Positions 1 through 8,498 of a stretch of 64,000 bases of DNA are shown piece after piece (the stretch's first letter is position 1; each line of letters opens with the position of its first letter). The DNA comes from Verrucomicrobiota bacterium (lineage in GTDB: Bacteria > Verrucomicrobiota > Verrucomicrobiia > Limisphaerales > UBA1319). Both the position numbers and the translations under genes were made by a program. The notes beneath the pieces were generated by a model, which saw nothing but the letters and a program-made list of their open reading frames with translations, ran no database searches and was not told the DNA's origin. The stretch covers positions 141,463 to 205,462 of the forward strand of contig JAKLHY010000001.1 in the NCBI GenBank assembly GCA_022709905.1. Direction: 5' to 3'.

Positions 1-921
1 TCGTCGGTACGCATTCGTGACGGTACCGAGTTCATGGGGTTGACGCAGGAACAGGGCGGAGTCAAGGTCGTCCTGCGTGATGCCCGAACGCGGGTCACTT
101 TCGAAACCCAAGCCCCCTTTGTCGTGGGGTGTGATGGGCACCGAAGCGCGGTGCGTGAAATCGCGGAATTGCGTGTCCGGGAGAGGACCTACCGCCAGCG
201 CTTTGTGATGGCTGATTTCCTGGACGAATCAGGCCTCGGAATCGAAGCGCGCCTGTTTTTTACGCCCGAAGCCTCCGTCGAGTCTTTCCCTTTGCCCGGC
301 GGATGGCGGCGTTGGATTGTGCTCGGGGATGAATGGTCGAATGACATGTCCCTTCAGTATCTCACCCGAACGGTGCAACGCTTGACCGGTTTCAACTTGA
401 GCCGCCACTCCGCCCGGTTCGTCAGCAAGTTCGGAGCCAGGCGAATGCTGGTGAACCGATATTATGCCGGGCGGGTTTTGCTCGCGGGCGATGCCGCGCA
501 CGTGATGAGTTCGATCGGGGGGCAGGGAATGAACACGGGTTTTGCCGATGCCGAGCTGGCCGCGGCGTTGCTGCCAGGATTGTTGAAGAATCCCATTCGA
601 ATCCCGGAAGCCTTTGCCACCTACGATCGGATTCGCCGCCGCGCATGCAACGTGGCGGCGAATCGCGCGGAACGCGGGATGTGGCTGGGCACCTTGCGCG
701 GCCATTTTGCGTCCGCATTTCGGAAACACCTCATTCGGGACGTGCTTTTCAGTCCGCTCCTGCGTTCCCGCCTCGCCCCTCACTTCGCGATGCTAACCAT
801 CCCCTTCCGCAACCTGAACCAGGTTCCCCCTGAACTCTTGATCTCACACGAATTCAACCATGCCTTTTACCCTGAACATCCGCGCTGCCATTCAAACTCC
901 CGATCACAAGCGGGACTATAA
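1..921 (+). CDS. FAD-dependent aromatic monooxygenase (UbiH/PHBH-like), 5' end outside window
   Basis: The frame is open from base 1, so the N-terminal Rossmann GxGxxG motif lies left of the window. The visible part has the group-A flavoprotein hydroxylase hallmarks: the DG motif (GCDGHRSAVR, encoded near 133-160) and the GD motif GDAAHVMSSIGGQGMN (about 490-535), which contacts FAD ribose and pyrophosphate. Such enzymes hydroxylate aromatic rings using NAD(P)H and O2. The stop overlaps the following methyltransferase by 62 nt, so the two are probably co-translated. A hydroxylase beside a UbiE-like methyltransferase fits quinone-ring or alkylresorcinol tailoring; the substrate is not readable from sequence. 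An ATG at 34 lies inside the domain and is unlikely to be the true start. Confidence 0.85.
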   Translation, partial: SSVRIRDGTEFMGLTQEQGGVKVVLRDARTRVTFETQAPFVVGCDGHRSAVREIAELRVRERTYRQRFVMADFLDESGLGIEARLFFTPEASVESFPLPGGWRRWIVLGDEWSNDMSLQYLTRTVQRLTGFNLSRHSARFVSKFGARRMLVNRYYAGRVLLAGDAAHVMSSIGGQGMNTGFADAELAAALLPGLLKNPIRIPEAFATYDRIRRRACNVAANRAERGMWLGTLRGHFASAFRKHLIRDVLFSPLLRSRLAPHFAMLTIPFRNLNQVPPELLISHEFNHAFYPEHPRCHSNSRSQAGL

Positions 922-1591
922 TGAGCAGCTTTTCACCCGAGTAGCGACGGAATATGACCTGGCCACTCGCGCCATGTCGTTGGGGCGTGATCGCATCTGG
1001 AAACGGCGCCTGGTCAGTCTCCTGCCTGCCGTCGCATCACCCAATTGTGTCGACCTGGCCTGTGGCACCGGAGATGTCACCCGTGAGCTCGCCTCAAGAT
1101 TTCCCGCGGGCCGGATCATCGGCTTGGATCTGACTCCGGCGATGATCGAAGTGGCCCGCCATCGTTGTCCCTCCGAGAATGTCCGCTTCAGTGTGGCGGA
1201 CATGTGCCGGACCCAATTGCCGGATGGCTGGGCGGATGTCGTGACGGGAAGTTACGCCCTGCGCAACGCTCCGGTTCTGGATGATGCCCTGCGCGAAGTG
1301 CATCGGCTCCTCAAGCCGGGGGGATACGCCGCATTTCTCGACTTCGCCAAGTCGCCGGTCCGTTGGCAACAGGCGCTGCAGTTGCCCCTGCTCAAATGGT
1401 GGGGCGGGTTTTGGGGGATCGTCATCCATGGGGGGCCCGAGCATGCTTATATCGCCGAGAGCCTGAGGCAGTTTCCGGATCGCAAGGCGCTCCGGGCTCA
1501 ATTGGAGCGGCACGGTTTCGAGCTGCAGAGGACGCGAAGCTGCTTTGGCGGAATGCTTGAAATCCTGGTCCTTCGACGCGACACCAACTGA
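860..1591 (+). CDS. Class I SAM-dependent methyltransferase, UbiE/COQ5 type
   Basis: This 243-residue protein is close to the usual length of UbiE/MenG. SAM-binding motif I is VDLACGTGDVT (about residues 63-73), followed by the acidic motif II in GLDLTPAMIEVA and the post-motif GSYALRNAPVLDDALREVHR typical of UbiE-like enzymes (ALRN followed by the L+PGG segment LLKPGGYAAFLDF). The family C-methylates quinone-ring precursors. The start at 860 lies inside the upstream flavoprotein gene; no later in-frame ATG precedes motif I convincingly. The overlap suggests translational coupling. The gene may belong to menaquinone/ubiquinone synthesis or, with the hydroxylase, to a tailoring pair like those that modify type III polyketides. 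The latter is inference from context. Confidence 0.82.
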   Translation: MPFTLNIRAAIQTPDHKRDYNEQLFTRVATEYDLATRAMSLGRDRIWKRRLVSLLPAVASPNCVDLACGTGDVTRELASRFPAGRIIGLDLTPAMIEVARHRCPSENVRFSVADMCRTQLPDGWADVVTGSYALRNAPVLDDALREVHRLLKPGGYAAFLDFAKSPVRWQQALQLPLLKWWGGFWGIVIHGGPEHAYIAESLRQFPDRKALRAQLERHGFELQRTRSCFGGMLEILVLRRDTN

Positions 1592-1624
1592 AGTGGATCA
1601 GGTCTGCGCTTCAGCCTCGCCAGG

Positions 1625-4489
1625 ATGAGAGCCAATCCCCAAAATTCCTCGATGCTGTCCGGCGGATTGGCGCGATACTGCGTGGAACATCGTGAGGTCG
1701 CTTGGCTGGCCATGGCCGCCGTGCTTTGCTGGGGCATATTTGCTTTTCAATCATTGCCCCAGCAGGAAGACCCAACGTTTCCCCGGCATGACGCGCTCGT
1801 GGTTACCGTGTTTCCCGGCGCCAGCCCCCAGCAGGTCGAACAGCTTGTCACCCGAAAACTTGAGACGGTCCTTGCCGAATATGATGCCGTCGATGAAATC
1901 CGTTCCCAATCGCGCGCCAGCGTCTCCGCCGTGTATGTCATGCTTCACTCGCATCGGGAATCAAAGGTGGCCCAATCCTGGGATGAACTGCGCGCCAAAC
2001 TCCGCGATATTCCCCTGCCGGAAGGCTGCGAACCTCCCCGATTGGACACGGACTTTCAGGCTACCGCAACCCTCCTGCTGTCCGTCGTTTCCTCTCGCCA
2101 TTGTTACCGCGATCTCGAGCGGGCGGCGGAGGATCTGAAGACCGATCTTAAGCAGATCGCGCAGGTCGGTCGTATTCGATTGTTCGGAAATGTTCCCGAA
2201 CAGATTGAGCTGCGTTTTTCCCCGACCAACCTGGCCCGGCTTGGTATGCCGCTTGACGACATCATGGCCGCCCTGGCTTCCCGCAACGCCGTCATTCCCG
2301 GAGGCGTGTTCCGTCAGGAAGATCGTGATTCCACAGTCCAGGTCAGCGGTGAGTTTAAGAACGAACAGGAGATTGGCGAGGTCTTCCTGGGCCTTGGACC
2401 GGATGGGAAGGCCCTTCGCGTTAAGGATGTTCTTGAGGTGTGGCGGGGTTACGAAGAACCAATCCCCTACAGTGTGGATACCCTGCATCGCAGCAAGGAC
2501 GGGACCATGACGAAGGATAGCTCGGTGCTGCTTGCGATTGAGATGAAGAGAGGCGAAATCATTGGCGAATTCAACCGGGCCGTCCGCGCGGCGGTCCAGA
2601 ACGCCAGCCTCCCCGAGGGCATGAAAGTCCTGACGGTATCCGATCAGCCGGCGGCGACAGCCAGCCGAATCGGTCAGTTCATCAAGTGTTTCATCGAAGC
2701 GGTGGCCGTTGTGGTGCTGGTCTGCCTGCTGCTGATGAATTGGCGCACAGCGCTGGTCGTCGCCCTCGCCATTCCCTTAACGCTCGCCCTGACTCTCGGG
2801 GGCATGAGTTTGCTGGGGATCCCGCTTCAGCAGATTTCGATTGCCGCCTTGATCATTGCGTTGGGCATGCTGGTGGACGATCCCGTCGTGGCCGCCGATG
2901 GCATCAATCGGGAACTCGCCGACGGCCGGCCTGGCGGTATCGCGTCGTGGCTTGGGCCCTATCGGTTGCGCCGCGCCATTCTGTTCGGCACCATCATCAA
3001 CATCGTCGCCTTTCTGCCCTTGGCGCTGCTGCCGGGAGACATGGGCGCCTTCATCATCGCGCTGCCCCTGGTCATCACGCTGGCATTGGCGGCGTCCCGG
3101 ATCGTCTCCATGACTTTCATCCCCGTCCTCGGCTATCACCTGCTGCGGGGCCAGCGCGGCTTCGAGGGGGGAGGCGAGATTCGGGAATTCTGGTTTTTTA
3201 AGCTGATTGACAAATCTCTGCTTGCCTTGCTGCCACGGTACAAGCGGATTCTTCGGAAGGCCCTTGAGAATCCGACTTGGACCTTGTTGATCGCCTATGG
3301 ACTCCTGGGGGCGAGCCTCGGGTTCGTCGGCTATTTCGGCCAGCAGTTTTTTCCGCCGGCCGAACGCCACCAGTGCCTGATTGATGTGCAGCTGTCGCAG
3401 GGAGCTTCGGTCACCCAAACCCGCCGTGTGTGCGATCGGATCGCCGAGATTCTGCGCTCCGAGGCCTCGATCGTGAATGCTGTGTTGTTCTGTGGCGGCA
3501 CGGCGCCCAATTTCTACTACAACGTCCTTCCCCGCGAACCAGCCCCGAGCCTGGCTCAAGTCCTCATCAATACTCACCACGCCTCCGACGTGCCCCGGCT
3601 CATTGCCGGGTTGCGATCCAAGCTCGATCGTGAGATCACAAATGCAACCTGTGTTGTGCGCCAATTGGATCAGGGCCCCGCCATGGAAGCGCCCATCATG
3701 ATCCGGTTGGCTGGCGATGACTTGAGTGTCCTGCGTGACCAGGCCGACACCGTGGCTAAGGCCTTGCGTGATGCGGGCGGCTACAAGGTCCATGACGATC
3801 TCGGCGAACCCGTTCGACGGTTGAGCGTGGAAGTCAATCAGAATCGGGCCAATGCCTTGGGCATCTCTTCGTTGCATGTCGGCCGCGCCCTCCAAAGCGC
3901 GTTTCTCGGATTCAAAACCACCGAATTGCGCGAGGACGGCCATCTTCTGCCCGTCCTGATACGCATGCAGCCCAAGGAATGCGACGAGATGCCCGAAATT
4001 GGCGAATATCCCGTGCGCGGAATGGGAGGAGTGACGGTGCCATTGCGCGAGGTTGCCCAGGTCCGCGAGGTGTCGGAATACGGCGCCATCTCTCACTCGG
4101 CAGGCCGCCGTGCCGTTACGGTCAAGGCCTACGCAAACTTTGGCCAATTGCCTTCGCGCGTGCTGGAGCGGGCGCGGCAAACGATCGACCGCATGGCAAG
4201 GCCCGCGGGTTATACGCTCGAATACGCGGGAGAAGCGCGCGAACTCAAGAACAGCCAGCGGGAGATGCAGCGCGTGATGAAGATTTCACTGGCTCTGATC
4301 GCCTTGACGATGGTGATCCAGTTCAATTCCGTGATGAAATCTCTGGTGGTGATGCTGACCGTTCCTCTCGGATTGGCGGGAGCATTTGCGGGATTGGCCA
4401 TCACCCGCGCCTCATTCGGCTTCATGGCGCTGTTGGGCATTGTCAGCCTGGCCGGAGTGATCGTGAGCCATATCATTGAAAATAATTGA
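1625..4489 (+). CDS. RND efflux transporter permease, C-terminally truncated
   Basis: The protein belongs to the AcrB/MexF-type resistance-nodulation-division family. It begins with a cytoplasmic stub and TM1 (about residues 22-40), then a periplasmic porter domain. Helices TM2-6 include GMLVDDPVV, which carries the paired Asp of the proton relay. A second porter half follows, then TM8-10 near the C-terminus. At 954 residues it is roughly 80-100 short. It ends just after the TM10 motif SLAGVIVSHII, so TM11 and TM12 are absent, and the downstream frames do not encode them. The pump is therefore probably non-functional or only partly folded. It starts 33 nt after the methyltransferase stop, suggesting an operon. 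No adaptor (MFP) gene is visible on the right side. Confidence 0.85.
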   Translation: MRANPQNSSMLSGGLARYCVEHREVAWLAMAAVLCWGIFAFQSLPQQEDPTFPRHDALVVTVFPGASPQQVEQLVTRKLETVLAEYDAVDEIRSQSRASVSAVYVMLHSHRESKVAQSWDELRAKLRDIPLPEGCEPPRLDTDFQATATLLLSVVSSRHCYRDLERAAEDLKTDLKQIAQVGRIRLFGNVPEQIELRFSPTNLARLGMPLDDIMAALASRNAVIPGGVFRQEDRDSTVQVSGEFKNEQEIGEVFLGLGPDGKALRVKDVLEVWRGYEEPIPYSVDTLHRSKDGTMTKDSSVLLAIEMKRGEIIGEFNRAVRAAVQNASLPEGMKVLTVSDQPAATASRIGQFIKCFIEAVAVVVLVCLLLMNWRTALVVALAIPLTLALTLGGMSLLGIPLQQISIAALIIALGMLVDDPVVAADGINRELADGRPGGIASWLGPYRLRRAILFGTIINIVAFLPLALLPGDMGAFIIALPLVITLALAASRIVSMTFIPVLGYHLLRGQRGFEGGGEIREFWFFKLIDKSLLALLPRYKRILRKALENPTWTLLIAYGLLGASLGFVGYFGQQFFPPAERHQCLIDVQLSQGASVTQTRRVCDRIAEILRSEASIVNAVLFCGGTAPNFYYNVLPREPAPSLAQVLINTHHASDVPRLIAGLRSKLDREITNATCVVRQLDQGPAMEAPIMIRLAGDDLSVLRDQADTVAKALRDAGGYKVHDDLGEPVRRLSVEVNQNRANALGISSLHVGRALQSAFLGFKTTELREDGHLLPVLIRMQPKECDEMPEIGEYPVRGMGGVTVPLREVAQVREVSEYGAISHSAGRRAVTVKAYANFGQLPSRVLERARQTIDRMARPAGYTLEYAGEARELKNSQREMQRVMKISLALIALTMVIQFNSVMKSLVVMLTVPLGLAGAFAGLAITRASFGFMALLGIVSLAGVIVSHIIENN

Positions 4490-4593
4490 CTAACCGTCAT
4501 GATCAAAGCATGCTCTAATCGCACCGTGAGTCATCTTGATTCCTCAGTCTTTGTTGGAGGGGCCTGAGCGGTTGGTTCTATCCAAAAACGAGT

Positions 4594-5598
4594 ATGGCCA
4601 TGAAACCCTTTCCACGAACTGACATTGTTCTAGTCATTACCCTTGCGATCCTCTGTGGCATTGGCGGCTTCGTTATCGGCAGAAACCCAGCCAAAATACG
4701 AGCCCTGCAAAACGACGTGGCCACGCTTCAGCAGCAATTGGACCGCGCAAAGCTCCAGGCAACCCGTCCGCCTAATCCGCAACGACCAAGGCGCCAAGCA
4801 CCAGCGACAACATCCCCTGCAGCCCCATTGCCAACGTCCGAAGAAAGCCAATCTCAGAAGCAGTGGGAGCAGTGGGCTGAGGCGCATAAACGCAAATTGA
4901 ATGAATGGTGGGTAACCAACATGGCTGCCGACAGAGACGAGGTCTATACGCAACTGTATTCCAGTCTCGGTCTCGATACGGAATCGATTGCTCGTTTCAA
5001 ATCCAAGTTGATGGGACTACATAGAAAGGCAAGCGCCGCTGGCGATCCACTCCTGGAACTCGTTATCGCACGGAACAACTACGACGAAGAGATGCGGTCA
5101 GCCTTGGGGGACGAAAAGTACGAGCTCTACCGACAGTACGAGGCTCGCAAGCCTGCGCGGCGCGAATACGCCATGTTGCAGGAGTATGCATCAAAGCATG
5201 ATTTCCAGTTGGATCCCGCCTATGCCAGTCAGATAGTGGATCTGATGCATGCCGCTGGCGCGACCACGACGGAAAGTTGGGACGGTCCCTATGATCCACT
5301 TCCAAGTCCCGCGGCGGGTAAAAACCGTATTCTTGAAATTCGAAGCGCCGACTATAGCAACCTTCAGCAAGGTTGGGCAGCGCTTAAGGACGCTGCAGTC
5401 CATGCGAATATTCCGGATAATTATCGCATCCTGCTCCAGGATTACTACAAAATGAAACTCGGTCAAATATCGAGCGAATTGGCCGAACTCCAAAGACCAT
5501 GGGATGAAGTCCTCAAGGAGAAGCGTGAGGAGTCCGATCGTCTTTTTGAGGAAATGCGATTGCGGGGTGAACTGACCCCTAGTCCCGACAGTCAGTAA
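4594..5598 (+). CDS. Hypothetical membrane-anchored coiled-coil protein
   Basis: No family is recognised. The 334-residue protein starts with a short cytoplasmic segment and one clear membrane helix (about residues 11-27, VLVITLAILCGIGGFVIG). A heptad-like stretch rich in Gln and Leu follows (residues 35-55, coiled coil), then a Pro/Ala-rich linker (58-85). The rest is a mainly helical, charged domain of about 240 residues ending in an acidic tail. The topology suggests a type II membrane protein facing the periplasm. The start at 4594 places a Met just before the hydrophobic segment. It lies between the truncated RND gene and a convergent PL8 gene, without an obvious operon partner. Confidence 0.6.
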   Translation: MAMKPFPRTDIVLVITLAILCGIGGFVIGRNPAKIRALQNDVATLQQQLDRAKLQATRPPNPQRPRRQAPATTSPAAPLPTSEESQSQKQWEQWAEAHKRKLNEWWVTNMAADRDEVYTQLYSSLGLDTESIARFKSKLMGLHRKASAAGDPLLELVIARNNYDEEMRSALGDEKYELYRQYEARKPARREYAMLQEYASKHDFQLDPAYASQIVDLMHAAGATTTESWDGPYDPLPSPAAGKNRILEIRSADYSNLQQGWAALKDAAVHANIPDNYRILLQDYYKMKLGQISSELAELQRPWDEVLKEKREESDRLFEEMRLRGELTPSPDSQ

Positions 5599-5675
5599 TG
5601 TTTCATGTGATAACGAAGATTGCATTTCATCTGCGCAAATCTGCGCCATCTGCGGTTAAGAGAAAGAGGGGGTGG

Positions 5676-7970
5676 TTAATCCTTGTGGTTCAGGATGGAT
5701 GTCACGCTGCGTCCGGCCTCCAAGCCCTCTGGCACCACGACTGTCACGCGGGTGCCACGTTCCTTCCATGGTGAACAGCCCGGACCGCTGAGCGCGTGGT
5801 CCAGGAGGACATTTACCGTAAGCGGCTTGTTTTCGGGGTTCGAGACGCTGAGGCACACGCCATCGGACGTTTCCTTGAGCAGCAGAAGACACGGCTGATC
5901 CACCGACAGGAGGGATCCGTCCGTGGAAATTAAAGTTCCCGGCTGGTGAAACGCGGCCCCCATCAGCTTCAGTCCATTGTGCCGGACGGCTTGAAGGGCA
6001 GGGGTGTTGCTCAGCACCTGAACCTGTCGCAGCAGAGTTTCGATCCGCCAAACCTCCGCGCCCGGCAACACTGTGTACGAATAGGCGCCCTGATTGACCT
6101 TTGCGCCGTGGTCAATCCACAGGTTAAAAACATTGCATGAAACCGGCGTCGTGTTCCCGGGGCCGATGTCGCTCCAATGCCCCCTCTGGGGTCCGAGCTT
6201 TAATCTCAACGCTGTATGGGAAGGGAACGCATAGGTCACTGAGTCATGCGCAATCCAGCGCGTGCCGTCCAACACATGTTCTCCATCGGCGAGCGGATTG
6301 GTTTTGCCGGCGACGCGCACGTCACCTTTTCGCAGGCATTGATTCACGGAAGTGCAAACGGGATGGGGCGAATCACAGGTGATGCCGGCGCCCAAACAGA
6401 CAAACTGGTCATCGAAATAGAACCAGGCTTTCTTTGCGGTCAAGAGGCCGCGGACCAGACTCATGGCGGCCATGCCATAAGTGCCATCGGAAACCCCACC
6501 CACAAAGATCGTTTTTCCCATGCTCCGCACTTGCTGGGGCACCAAAGGCTCCGGGCTCTGCTCGATGGTCGTCCCGGGGACTTTACGCCAGTCCCATGCC
6601 GGAAAAATGTCGCGGTATTCATCGCCGCTCAAGTAGAGGAGGGCCGCTCCGTCCGCAAGATGATGCGATTGTCTGCCCTCGCCGTTGGTGAAGCCATCGG
6701 TATTGGCCAGGCGTGTCGAAAACATGCGGGCCGATGTGAAATAGCCGGGGCGATGATGCGCCATGTAGTCGGACTTCCAGAAATGACGGTTTCCCACCAG
6801 GGGCGGAACGGATCCGTCGCCGCGGAGCCGCGCCGCAAAATCTGTCAGTTCTTTTTGTCGCGGACTCTCGGAACGCGCGAGCCGGTCGGCCGCTGTCTCG
6901 AGGCCGCGAGCGCTTTTGCCGGCTCGAACGATCTCGCGTCCCACGACGCCGTAATCGAACATCCGGCCTCGAATCATCCACTGCAGACCATCCAAAAAGT
7001 ATCGCTCCAGGATGGCCAGTTGGTCGTGGGTGGGAACAAAACGGGTGCCGCGCGTGAGTGCAAGGAACCGCGCGCAGTCCATGGCGAAGGCCAGACCGTA
7101 ACCCCCGGAATACAACAGGGGGCCGTGCTGGTGAAAGCTGTAGTCCGCCTGGATGCCCTCTTGTCCGGGCCCCGAGATTTTGATTTCGGCAAATAGCGCC
7201 CGCATTGCCTCACTCACCACATCGGAGGATCCTTCGATCAGGCCCCGGAGAATTTGGTTGTTGGCCAGCCACACCAGGTTGGCCCCAGTCAGCGTGCCCT
7301 TGCTGGCTTTTCCAAGGCTGCTGCGGTCAAGGATCTCGACAGCTTTCGCAACCTGCGCGGGAGTCGTTTCGTTCTCGAGGAGGAGCATGATTTCCCCCAT
7401 GAGACGCGGCACGCCAATCTGGTTGTGCCACCAGTTCGGATTTTTGAAATCGTTCCGCAGCCAGTAATCCAGAGCATGAACCAGGTTGGTTTTCCAACGG
7501 GCTTGATCTTTGACGCCAGCCCCTCCAGAACGCCAAGCGCGCGCCATGGACAACACTCGGGCCAGATGGATCGAGGTCGTCCAGTTGCCGGGCGTCTGAT
7601 CCGAGTAATCAATATCAGGCCACGAGCCGTCCGGTTTAAGCCGTGCCATCAGATCGAGCGCGGCGCCCAAGGCCGAATCGTCCTGTCGTGATCTCTCCGG
7701 CAGCAGGGAAGCAATCCATCGTTCCTTGAGAAGCGCCACGTCTTTGTTTTGAATCGGAACGCTGGAAGCTGTGGCCGGTTTGGCCGGCGCCGGGCAGAAT
7801 GCCGCAGCCAGCACGAGGATGGCCACCACAAAGCCCGAGAGTCCTGCAATACAACGGTGGCGTGCATGCCTGGGTGCGGTGGGGATCGTCTTGTCTTTCT
7901 GCCCAACAGCGGCCATGCCTCGGGTCGCGCCCTGGGTGGCGTCGATCGCTTTCGGTGTTTTCGTCATCAT
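5676..7970 (-). CDS. Polysaccharide lyase family 8 (hyaluronate/chondroitin/xanthan lyase type)
   Basis: Secreted lyase that cleaves uronic-acid-containing glycans by beta-elimination. Counting from the ATG at 7970 (764 residues), a long basic leader with a hydrophobic core (about 45-58) precedes the alpha/alpha-toroid domain. NWWHNQIGVPR (179-189) is a family hallmark. The catalytic triad can be placed at Asn231 (GANLVW), His282 (FHQHGP) and Tyr291 (SGGYG). The Asn-His and His-Tyr spacings of 51 and 9 match the 50 and 9 known for streptococcal hyaluronate lyase. The C-terminal half is beta-rich, as expected. A TTG at 7997 would extend it and overlap the upstream msrC stop; ATG 7970 is preferred. 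Its exact substrate (hyaluronan, chondroitin, xanthan or another) cannot be told from sequence. Confidence 0.88.
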   Translation of the reverse strand: MMTKTPKAIDATQGATRGMAAVGQKDKTIPTAPRHARHRCIAGLSGFVVAILVLAAAFCPAPAKPATASSVPIQNKDVALLKERWIASLLPERSRQDDSALGAALDLMARLKPDGSWPDIDYSDQTPGNWTTSIHLARVLSMARAWRSGGAGVKDQARWKTNLVHALDYWLRNDFKNPNWWHNQIGVPRLMGEIMLLLENETTPAQVAKAVEILDRSSLGKASKGTLTGANLVWLANNQILRGLIEGSSDVVSEAMRALFAEIKISGPGQEGIQADYSFHQHGPLLYSGGYGLAFAMDCARFLALTRGTRFVPTHDQLAILERYFLDGLQWMIRGRMFDYGVVGREIVRAGKSARGLETAADRLARSESPRQKELTDFAARLRGDGSVPPLVGNRHFWKSDYMAHHRPGYFTSARMFSTRLANTDGFTNGEGRQSHHLADGAALLYLSGDEYRDIFPAWDWRKVPGTTIEQSPEPLVPQQVRSMGKTIFVGGVSDGTYGMAAMSLVRGLLTAKKAWFYFDDQFVCLGAGITCDSPHPVCTSVNQCLRKGDVRVAGKTNPLADGEHVLDGTRWIAHDSVTYAFPSHTALRLKLGPQRGHWSDIGPGNTTPVSCNVFNLWIDHGAKVNQGAYSYTVLPGAEVWRIETLLRQVQVLSNTPALQAVRHNGLKLMGAAFHQPGTLISTDGSLLSVDQPCLLLLKETSDGVCLSVSNPENKPLTVNVLLDHALSGPGCSPWKERGTRVTVVVPEGLEAGRSVTSILNHKD

Positions 7971-7990
7971 TATGTTGTCTTGGTTGTCGG

Positions 7991-8482
7991 TCAGCAAAGT
8001 CGGTCTTCGACCGGGTAAAGTGTGACCAACACTTTGGCAAGCCTTTCCAAGGCCTCCTGATCCGTCGCATCAAAGATGCCCGGCATGTCGGAATCGATGT
8101 CCAGCACGGCTCGCACCTCGCCGCCGGCATCCAGGATGGGCACGACGATTTCGGAGCAAGTCGCGCTCGAGCAGGCGATATGGTAAGAAACCTGGGTTAC
8201 ATCACCGACGACCTGGGTGGTCTTTTCGCGGGCGCACCGGCCGCATACGCCGCGGTCAAAGGGAATCGTCAGGCATCCATGCCCGCCTTGGTACGGGCCC
8301 ACCTTGAGAAGACCAGGTTGTACGACACGATAAAAACCGACCCAGTGGAAGTGCGCAAACGCGTGCCGCAACTCAGCCGCCACGGTCGCCATCACGGCAA
8401 TTTCGTCGAGTTCTCCGGCAATCAAGGCCTCGATGCGTTGCTGGGTTTGCCTGTAAGCCTCACGCTTTTGCTTTGCGTTCAT
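7991..8482 (-). CDS. msrC: Free methionine-(R)-sulfoxide reductase (GAF-domain fRMsr)
   Basis: Small cytoplasmic GAF-fold enzyme that reduces free Met-R-sulfoxide. The three redox cysteines are all present. They lie in GGHGCLTIP, DRGVCG and YHIAC, and are separated by 10 and 24 residues, the same spacing as Cys84, Cys94 and Cys118 of the E. coli enzyme (YebR). The motifs WVGFYR, SEIVVPIL and VLDIDSD also match. ATG at 8482 is chosen over an adjacent upstream GTG (8485). The gene sits between the DUF4091 gene (17 nt upstream) and the PL8 gene, reading the same way. Its presence inside a carbohydrate locus may be incidental, or it may repair oxidised methionine during rapid aerobic growth; that link is inference. 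Confidence 0.88.
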   Translation of the reverse strand: MNAKQKREAYRQTQQRIEALIAGELDEIAVMATVAAELRHAFAHFHWVGFYRVVQPGLLKVGPYQGGHGCLTIPFDRGVCGRCAREKTTQVVGDVTQVSYHIACSSATCSEIVVPILDAGGEVRAVLDIDSDMPGIFDATDQEALERLAKVLVTLYPVEDRLC

Positions 8483-8498
8483 CACATTGAATAAATGT

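Noticed and set aside
2777..4180. Long antisense frame (467 residues) opposite the RND transporter gene
   Set aside because: It is a codon-composition shadow of the GC-rich coding strand; its protein has no membrane or domain pattern, while the plus-strand frame has clear RND motifs.
5618..5655. Triple ATCTGCG repeat between convergent genes at 5598 and 5676
   Set aside because: Too short for a CRISPR or origin; the motif looks like a common intergenic low-complexity repeat and has no pairing that would make a terminator.
6246..7196. Antisense frame opposite the PL8 lyase
   Set aside because: Low-complexity shadow sequence; the minus-strand frame has the PL8 catalytic triad.
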